Shown: positions 44,801 to 48,171 of the stretch, piece by piece
Layout of the letters: each line of letters starts with the position of its first letter
How positions within the stretch are numbered: position 1 is the first letter of the stretch
Source of the DNA: a virus
Length of the DNA stretch: 48,171 nt
Reading direction: 5' to 3' (one strand)
Virus record (IMG/VR): IMGVR_UViG_3300034418_008669
Coordinates: 1-48,171 of that record
Translations under genes and position numbers: made by a program
The notes under the pieces: model-generated
Told to the model about the DNA's origin: nothing
Database searches by the model: none
Seen by the model: the letters and a program-made list of their open reading frames with translations, nothing else

Positions 44801-46042
44801 TATGGAAAAGATGCTAACAAAATAGTAGGCTCTTTGATGGGGTTTGCATCTGTTACTCAAATAGGTGGTAGTCCTTTATTATCTGCAGCTAACGTGGTAG
44901 TTGGTAACTTGTCTAATCTAATTGAGTCTGCAGCAGGTAAGCACTTTAATACTAAAAACTGGGCTAAAGCTTTATTAGAGTATCAGCTGAATGAGGTAAG
45001 TTTTATTAAAGATTTTACAAACCCTGTTAATAAGTCTAAGTTAGGACAGCTAATAGATATTTATGATGCTTTACAGGGAGAGTATAAAGACAAGTTTGGT
45101 AGAAAACTTACTATGGGTGCTATGAAAAAAGCCTGGAGTAAAGACACTTGGTTTTATTTACAACATAAAGGAGAGCATCAAGTTCAAGTAACAGCTATGA
45201 TAGCTAAAATGTTATCTACTCCTGCTACTTTAAATGGTAAGCAAATAAACTTATTAGAAGCTTATTCCATTGGAAAAGATGGTAAATTAACTATAGACCC
45301 AAATACTATAGTTAATGGTAAAAAAGTAGGTAATCAGTTAGTAATACCTGAAGTACAAAGTTCTTTGCATAGAATTAATAAAGATATGCATGGTGTATAC
45401 AATTCATTTGATTCTCCTTTATTAGAAAGATACTCTGTAGGAAAATTATTAATGATGTATAGAAAATTTGTTGTACCTGGATTTATGAGAAGATTTTCTG
45501 GTATGAGAGTAGAACAAGAGTCAGGTGAATTGTTAGAAGGTTACTGGAGAACTTTTGCTAATTTAATGCTGAATGATTTTACAGAATTAAGAAAGTTTTT
45601 GACTCCTGGAACAGAATCTCAGTTAACATCTTTAGAAAAAGAAAATGTTAAAAGGACTCTAACAGAAATGGGTATTATAGTTGCTTTAATGATTTTAAGC
45701 TTTGCCTTTGGAAAAATGACTGATGATGAAGATGACGATAGTCTATTATATTATCCTTACTATTTAGTTTACAGAGTAAGAGCAGAAATGATGTTCTACT
45801 TTAATCCTCTAGACACTCTTAGAATGTTTAGAACACCTACAATTGCTTATAGTGTTGTAGAAAAACTTATGAGACTTCTTATACAGTTAACAGATCCTTT
45901 TGAAACTTATGAGAGAAGGTCTGGGATGGCTAAAAAGGGAGATAATAAATTGAAAATAAAAGGTTTAAAACTATTAGGTATTAATGGGTATACTCTTAAT
46001 CCTAAAGAAGCATTAGATATGATGAAAATGTTTACTAATTAA
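38855..46042 (+). CDS. Giant polyvalent virion protein: two zincin domains, PD-(D/E)XK nuclease, C-terminal membrane segment
   Basis: 2395 residues. Visible modules in order: zincin-like H143-E-I-V-G-H148 within a polyvalent-protein-type region; a module with VEYTTPDGIKHATYQEASNH (~residues 325-345); a second zincin motif H940-E-L-I-H944 in TLLHELIHAG; and a RecB/Cas4-like nuclease core, G-T-L-D1246 ... I-V-D1260-L-K1262 followed by SMSSYKGLAHSLG. A long charged helical region (~1400-1560) and a basic, helical C-terminal third follow, with one hydrophobic helix at ~2270-2290 followed by an acidic DDEDDD stretch. This matches the 'large polyvalent proteins' injected by phages and plasmids. Likely roles: cutting host proteins or DNA, or processing cargo. 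Last gene before the terminator. Confidence 0.75.
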   Translation: MSCINRNLQEYKDLKNSLGSNDLELNLIIKKFNKVTGNEETYLPKASELKEFKDSQKFKSQTFSEVRSRNINEQINTQYQKGYINDNLKESEFGIRDLAARMAARIGGEVRFESDLTKDYAGYNEGKTSVINLAKATLDTPIHEIVGHPTIRAIKKDSSELYQNLLKELEIGYGKEVLDRVKETYTIKENTKRVGKRYGSYTIISEDSDGFQLFSGFFDTKEEAEKELAKYSNDEYTLEEQQEEALVQLLGELTAGKIKETKENKNLISLLRQLLKQMTEYMRSLFSSKEIEIDKLSADMTLNDLANLLAYTDSKIILPGSRVEYTTPDGIKHATYQEASNHISKLFKESKDVDLSDVKINSKAPLDPITNKPIKHISSQWDTEVKGIILTVTFIDNTKSQKIYEQLTSDQIDFYNSLMSDAGINSIDNFIEKNKPFEQSKEIIETWKKENNIVYNPEEVYSRGQGFYSAIGAFSALELDLLLQNLLQHIEDNKKAGGKFSISAFTKPIDERVAHLEKEASVRFAIYPKSEDILWAATGDVYSGSVWDAGEKVSKDKKSELLGVSHTKAPALHNISKVSPNLTDIINEKSHGHNELGIELTNTNFRLEYDVDVPYEIKKLVNSINSILDTKYGKLVKPEISKNTGIRKKTFTVILNDNELRTTNTLEEAEVYIDFMATAYGISKDSYTIQESYVIESYEGVEPTKTKENTTSIESVKSELLNKPNKENLILPEEGFKVKNGFVTKLEDKWLWEEESGNPHILSRNEALDMYYESIDDSKKEYTEQALINTKIARLKEVAKKYPRSLISSKVISEGRSSERQFQKPAQTKKRSDARVNLKSFNSDTEVLKGESEKIGQEPTELTLRQVLDQVNKGASPIVKYVLKLIQKHIPEGLTIVVQDDVVENDEDGNPISVNGVYDGARNVIRVSRQATNLESTLLHELIHAGTVRIFKAYRENPSMFKGKEYANIMRFMSLWERVRKQAIKDGVELGQAAESVEEFVTALYTNKEVQEYLAGIKPEIENNNNESWLTKLINSLLDILGFSNESSALREAVKLSGLMLGTMVTDTRQVVISERYNELSQEDYNILTSQFTGENITKEQKEVASKLMLESKSFSLTDDGVNYSDKSGNLYKRVSNWIQETFPDYAFEDTNNDYTKNRSWGNQIDEILTAVILEKELDEDLKNIIRSKAETYEDGALIKDEVIEKVYDYFNGWVQEKKEQGYIVLPQMTIGNPDVEGGGVAGTLDVALVDEKGVLHIVDLKSSINSVHGDKYTSYKISKKKRHTASMSSYKGLAHSLGIQVSPKLDILPVKLDNLDEQGEDLGEVQDVEFEDIVQLTPNLNFVRPLAVQTSEKSTFREDARYNSLMEKILVTLKNKAIELKNSGKTDFFVEELIDRLQTMEPLLAVEAFVDDAFTQFEGEEGKFYGYSDSIKFLIKSKDSIEEKLKRAEELQSTMYLYDKVFDEIKEIYDRLVMEEAIEVFEGSTLDKLNQLIIKSTTEKNNINNLLVDLQAQVLADASPQSAELSAAVKEQIKKLKKQLEAAQGVYEQSKKDGKPQRVLVRQKNKITNLKNLIEKLGDQSGLDAKDFKKELLYGAEQDIDFVDLWVRPFIQSPSKVLANFTRKIKQAFERARITSWEASMDFTKGFEKFRDYQKSLGISQGNVAEFNKKFYKVVGKHYSYVSNIDFEKYRLARNELYETLKQMEEIGATQDEISSVRKSWYKNNTTNLPMQDVTVTNPITKETVVMIKGLETIRAERLEIFRGNEQKTDRWMRAAAAKGELSMPNANFKDNTIDNFTAQEKEYYDLLMYYHFSALQNYPEVNLSTSFKVPSIAKVSNDRVRENGIVNYLKYKFSSSYQEVSEDIEMYGAKNKVIPLTYMQPMDIEDVSLDLGASTMRFYDASLQYKARVELKSLGDSLLRTVQKTKPNETGTAGKVLSRAAKALGMEIPDKKEGQSNIEFALTELIAHHIYGKNSKREIIYGKDANKIVGSLMGFASVTQIGGSPLLSAANVVVGNLSNLIESAAGKHFNTKNWAKALLEYQLNEVSFIKDFTNPVNKSKLGQLIDIYDALQGEYKDKFGRKLTMGAMKKAWSKDTWFYLQHKGEHQVQVTAMIAKMLSTPATLNGKQINLLEAYSIGKDGKLTIDPNTIVNGKKVGNQLVIPEVQSSLHRINKDMHGVYNSFDSPLLERYSVGKLLMMYRKFVVPGFMRRFSGMRVEQESGELLEGYWRTFANLMLNDFTELRKFLTPGTESQLTSLEKENVKRTLTEMGIIVALMILSFAFGKMTDDEDDDSLLYYPYYLVYRVRAEMMFYFNPLDTLRMFRTPTIAYSVVEKLMRLLIQLTDPFETYERRSGMAKKGDNKLKIKGLKLLGINGYTLNPKEALDMMKMFTN

Positions 46043-46117
46043 AAGGCCAGAGCAACGCAAATTTTTTTTGGTGCTTGTAAAAAGGGGAGATGTCAAAGTC
46101 TCCCCTTTCTTTTTACC
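46043..46117. other. Convergent intergenic region between late and minus-strand operons
   Basis: 75 bp between the last plus-strand stop and the last minus-strand stop. It contains an 8-T run at 46062-46069 and the bidirectional terminator at 46081-46108. No ORF or promoter-like sequence seen. Confidence 0.7.
46081..46108. terminator. Bidirectional intrinsic terminator
   Basis: AAAGGGGAGA (46081-46090) pairs perfectly with TCTCCCCTTT (46099-46108) around the 8-nt loop TGTCAAAG. It is followed on the plus strand by CTTTTT and, read on the minus strand, by TTTTTAC. The 10-bp perfect stem with T runs on both sides sits between converging operons, 39 nt after the plus-strand stop and 10 nt after the minus-strand stop. 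Confidence 0.9.
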
Positions 46118-46315
46118 CTAAAATGCCGACACTCTTTTGAATGTCTTAGTTTTAGGGTCAGACTTTTGTATAGACACAGATCTGTAGTCTATGTTTAAAA
46201 AGTCTTCTTTTTCTATTTTCTTAATAGCTTCTTCTAATGAGTTTGCTTCTACTTGATAAGTAGTAGTACGAATACCACTTACTTCTTCTTGTTCATTTAC
46301 ATAAAATTTTTCCAT
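46118..46315 (-). CDS. Small unknown protein, last gene of minus-strand operon
   Basis: 65 residues, stop TAG. Predicted beta-beta-alpha-beta (FYVNEQEEVSGIRTTTYQVE, then SLEEAIKKIEKEDF, then DYRSVSIQKS; runs shortened), resembling small DpnD/PcfM-like or phage 'xYxVxAxxxEEAxxxV' domains that often occur as stand-alone small proteins. No catalytic residues. It lies 3 nt after the upstream gene and directly before the terminator. Confidence 0.6.
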   Translation of the reverse strand: MEKFYVNEQEEVSGIRTTTYQVEANSLEEAIKKIEKEDFLNIDYRSVSIQKSDPKTKTFKRVSAF

Positions 46316-46318
46316 ATC

Positions 46319-46666
46319 TTATAACTCTGCTGTAAAAGAGCAACTACCTTGTTCTTCTATACAGTCTTTAATTTGTTTTCCAAGTCTATAGTCTGCATAA
46401 TCACTTAATTCTTTAGTACTTATGTTTGCTTCTTCTAGCATTTTATTTGAATAAGTCTTGTGTTTTTCCATGAATTTAGATACCTTATCAAATGCTGCTT
46501 GTAAACTATTTAACTCTGCATTTATAGTAGGTAACTGGTCTTCGTCAAAGTAGTAGTCTACATAGCTTGGTTCTGAATAAGGACTACCAAATCTATCTGC
46601 TGCAGTACTTGATTGTACCCCAAACATAAATTTTCCATTTATATCTCCGTCATAATATCTTCCCAT
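46319..46666 (-). CDS. Conserved phage small protein (MGRYYDGDI type), unknown function
   Basis: 115 residues. The N-terminus MGRYYDGDINGKFMFGVQSS with AADRFG is a pattern I recall from uncharacterised proteins of phages and bacteria. The middle is acidic (VDYYFDEDQLP), then a helical region, and the C-terminus has two cysteines in EQGSCSF. No enzymatic motif. Its start overlaps the end of the dNMP kinase gene by 28 nt, so translation is likely coupled. Confidence 0.65.
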   Translation of the reverse strand: MGRYYDGDINGKFMFGVQSSTAADRFGSPYSEPSYVDYYFDEDQLPTINAELNSLQAAFDKVSKFMEKHKTYSNKMLEEANISTKELSDYADYRLGKQIKDCIEEQGSCSFTAEL

Positions 46667-47430
46667 ATTTTTAAATTTTTTATCTTTTCAATTAATTCTT
46701 CAATAGTTCCATTGTTGTCAATGGTGTAATCAAATTCTGCTGAGTTAAGACTTATCTCACTTAGGTGAGTAAACTGTGGTAAATTTGGTCTGTTAACTCT
46801 TATAGTAATACCACCTTTTTCTTTTATAGCTCTTAACTCGTTAGGAAATCTGACATCTGTAATTACCCAGTTAGGGTATACTGTGTTAGAATTTTCTATT
46901 GGTTTGTATTCACTCATTAAAGAGTTTACCCAAATATTAGGATGTATAATTTTTCTACCACATTCTGTACCTAATAATTGAAGTAGTAGTCTAGGAGTTA
47001 ATCTTTGCTCTACTTTTTCAATATAGGGGGGATGGGCAATGTTAATGTTTTCATCCCAGAAAGATAAATCATTTTCTGCATCTTCTTCTGATAGATGATT
47101 ATCTAACATACCTCCTTCATTATCTCTAATGTTGTAAAAGGTGTAGTTCCATTCTTCTCCTAATTCTTTTTCTTTAAACTCTCTATCTTCTAGTTGCTCT
47201 TTTGTACAACCTAATAGTACACAAGTCATATCCTTTAGCTTGTCTGCAAACTTTCTGATTTCAAAGGAACCAGGTCCCTTTACTACATCCCATAAGTTAT
47301 TTCTTTCAAAGTGTTCGTATTCTATTAGCAACTCTTTAGTATCAGCTCTGTTTAGTAGTCTTATTAGTTTTATAATCTTACCTACAGTATCTTTACCTGA
47401 GTTTATTCTTCCTGATATTCCTATAATCAT
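46639..47430 (-). CDS. Deoxynucleoside monophosphate kinase (dNMP kinase)
   Basis: 263 residues. The Walker A loop is G7-R-I-N-S-G12-K13-D14-T15 at the extreme N-terminus, the usual place in phage dNMP kinases. Further landmarks are CTKEQLEDREFKEKELGE, PRLLLQLLGTECGRKIIHPN with a W soon after, and VITDVRFPNELRAIKEKGG, all typical of this family. It phosphorylates dNMPs to dNDPs to feed phage DNA synthesis, which fits a minus-strand metabolic module. It overlaps the upstream gene by 4 nt and the downstream gene by 28 nt. Confidence 0.9.
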   Translation of the reverse strand: MIIGISGRINSGKDTVGKIIKLIRLLNRADTKELLIEYEHFERNNLWDVVKGPGSFEIRKFADKLKDMTCVLLGCTKEQLEDREFKEKELGEEWNYTFYNIRDNEGGMLDNHLSEEDAENDLSFWDENINIAHPPYIEKVEQRLTPRLLLQLLGTECGRKIIHPNIWVNSLMSEYKPIENSNTVYPNWVITDVRFPNELRAIKEKGGITIRVNRPNLPQFTHLSEISLNSAEFDYTIDNNGTIEELIEKIKNLKIWEDIMTEI

Positions 47431-47615
47431 TTCATAAATATTTTTAATGTTTTACCTTCGTCTTGTACTGAAAATTCTAAAGTCTTTACTTGACTAAATC
47501 TTGAGACAGACTTGGTGTGTATAGAAAGAAAATTACCATAGGGATATTTATTATCCCCATGGTTTATAATTTCTACTCTATTTACATCTGAAAGGTTTAC
47601 TTCTTTATTCTCCAT
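47427..47615 (-). CDS. Small unknown protein, minus-strand operon
   Basis: 62 residues, predicted mostly beta (VNRVEIINHG, FLSIHTKSVS, VKTLEFSVQDEGKTLKIFM). No known domain. It overlaps the dNMP kinase start by 4 nt and the upstream gene's end by 11 nt; this chain of overlaps is the main evidence that it is expressed. Confidence 0.55.
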   Translation of the reverse strand: MENKEVNLSDVNRVEIINHGDNKYPYGNFLSIHTKSVSRFSQVKTLEFSVQDEGKTLKIFMK

Positions 47616-47880
47616 CTGTTAAATATTTTAAACAGTGTTGTATTTGCTGTTCTAGAAGTGTATGATAATTTATTTCCTCAAGGTCTACAGTCTTAATATA
47701 TTCAAATTTATCATCTACCCATTGTACAGAGTAGTGTTTATAGTGACCTTTTTGTTTATAAGGTTCTATAACTATGTATACATTATGAGTTTCCCTTAGC
47801 CAATCTTGTAAGTTTGGTAAAGTAAATACATCATCATATCCTAGTTTTTTAGCTAATACAACTGTTTCGTATTTTATCAT
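47605..47880 (-). CDS. Small conserved phage protein, unknown function
   Basis: 91 residues. The pattern YETVVLAKKLGYDD ... PNLQDWLRETHNVYIVIEP ... LEQQIQHCLKYL is one I recall from small phage and bacterial hypothetical proteins (helix, LRExHxIxVxV strand, strand, final helix of 'xLxxGLxxALxxL' type). No catalytic residues are apparent. It lies in the same overlapping minus-strand operon and starts 11 nt after the stop of the partial gene upstream. Confidence 0.65.
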   Translation of the reverse strand: MIKYETVVLAKKLGYDDVFTLPNLQDWLRETHNVYIVIEPYKQKGHYKHYSVQWVDDKFEYIKTVDLEEINYHTLLEQQIQHCLKYLTDGE

Positions 47881-47891
47881 TGTATTAATTT

Positions 47892-48171
47892 TTATTTTTC
47901 GCTGTAATCAAATCTGTCTGTGTCTCCTAGGAACTGATCTTCTTCGTGACTCATAACTTCTGGAGTTTCTCTATATACTCTTAGCCAACTTCCACTGTCT
48001 CTGTCTTTAGGAGTAAGACTACTATTCCATATCCTCATCTTATTATTAGGAGTACAGCATAGTACACCAGTATCATAATCAAAGAAAAAAGTTTTAGTCT
48101 TATGCTCGTGCCAAATTTGAGATTCACCATAGTCATTTCCATACTGAGGCTCTTGTGGGTCACAAGTAAAA
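47892..48171 (-). CDS. Partial unknown protein (C-terminal 92 residues; start beyond window)
   Basis: The minus strand is open from the window edge to a TAA at 47894-47892. The visible part reads TCDPQEPQYGNDYGE ... WHEHKTKTFFFDYDTGVLCC ... RIWNSSLTPKDRDSGSWLRVYRE and ends acidic (FLGDTDRFDYSEK); residue runs are shortened. Aromatic-rich, three cysteines. No family recognised. It is in line with the downstream minus-strand genes (11-nt gap), so it belongs to the same operon. Confidence 0.55.
   Translation of the reverse strand, partial: FTCDPQEPQYGNDYGESQIWHEHKTKTFFFDYDTGVLCCTPNNKMRIWNSSLTPKDRDSGSWLRVYRETPEVMSHEEDQFLGDTDRFDYSEK

Noticed and set aside
25511-46042. Misassembly explanation for the two giant genes
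   Set aside because: Frames are continuous with coherent domain order, consistent codon use and short intergenic spacing; giant cargo proteins are usual in crAss-like phages.
46062-46069. T8 run after the last late gene as a separate terminator
   Set aside because: No stable stem precedes it; the perfect hairpin at 46081-46108 is the better terminator.
47240-47437. 65-residue plus-strand frame
   Set aside because: Antisense to the Walker A end of the dNMP kinase, which has clear family motifs.
1-48171. Stop-codon reassignment (TAG or TGA read as an amino acid) as in some crAss-like phages
   Set aside because: Genes end cleanly at TAA, TGA (5506, 8393, 13981) and TAG (11403, 46118), with neighbours starting at or just after those stops.
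1-48171. tRNA genes, CRISPR arrays, insertion sequences
   Set aside because: No cloverleaf-like block, spaced direct repeats or transposase motif found; almost all sequence is coding and gaps are short.

Overview
The window is a contiguous piece of a tailed-phage genome, most likely a crAss-like phage (Crassvirales; short-tailed, podovirus-type) that infects a Bacteroidota host. The case rests on gene content and order. A capsid-protein C-terminus is followed by a fibre and lysis cluster. Then comes the conserved crAss-like tail block: ring-type structural protein, IHF-subunit-like protein, tail tubular (P22 gp4-like) protein and a very large stabilization/muzzle protein (P22 gp10-like). After that come giant virion 'cargo' proteins, one of which carries the DFDID metal-binding motif of the crAss-like virion RNA polymerase. 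The DNA is AT-rich, arginine is mostly AGA, and starts are preceded by A-rich leaders rather than Shine-Dalgarno sites, as in Bacteroidota phages. TAA, TGA and TAG all act as stops here, so the standard bacterial code applies and there is no sign of the stop-codon reassignment seen in some crAss-like phages.

Layout. 1-1008: end of the probable major capsid protein, with a hairpin after it. 1092-4915: collagen-like head or tail fibre and two paralogous structural proteins. 4918-5967: a mini-ORF, then an N-acetylmuramoyl-L-alanine amidase and a holin. 5967-9619: cysteine-rich and collagen-like virion or receptor-binding proteins. 9619-10339: two overlapping membrane/coiled-coil genes that look like a spanin pair. 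10345-11403: a 40-residue mini-ORF, a DUF1566-type lectin-fold protein and a small protein. 11404-11564: non-coding regulatory gap with a long AT inverted repeat and a promoter-like element. 11565-19837: metallophosphoesterase and the tail block. 19851-19900: a second copy of the promoter-like element. 19904-46042: five genes ending in 4281- and 2395-residue proteins. 46081-46108: a bidirectional terminator. 46118-48171: a tightly packed operon on the minus strand running towards the terminator, with a dNMP kinase and small unknown genes.

How the genes work together. The plus strand is the late virion module (capsid, fibres, lysis, tail, ejected proteins). The minus strand is the edge of the metabolic/early module. 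By analogy with phage phi14:2, the giant RNA polymerase is expected to be packaged and injected with other cargo to transcribe early genes. The neighbouring polyvalent proteins add zinc-peptidase and PD-(D/E)XK nuclease domains.

The most surprising item is a complete ferritin gene at 38363-38851. All iron-site residues of E. coli FtnA have counterparts, and the gene sits with 3-6 nt spacing between the RNA polymerase gene and the nuclease/peptidase giant. A second notable signal is a 50-bp element present twice without gaps (40/50 identical) directly upstream of two operon heads. Identifications come from reading motifs and recalled family patterns; no database search was run.
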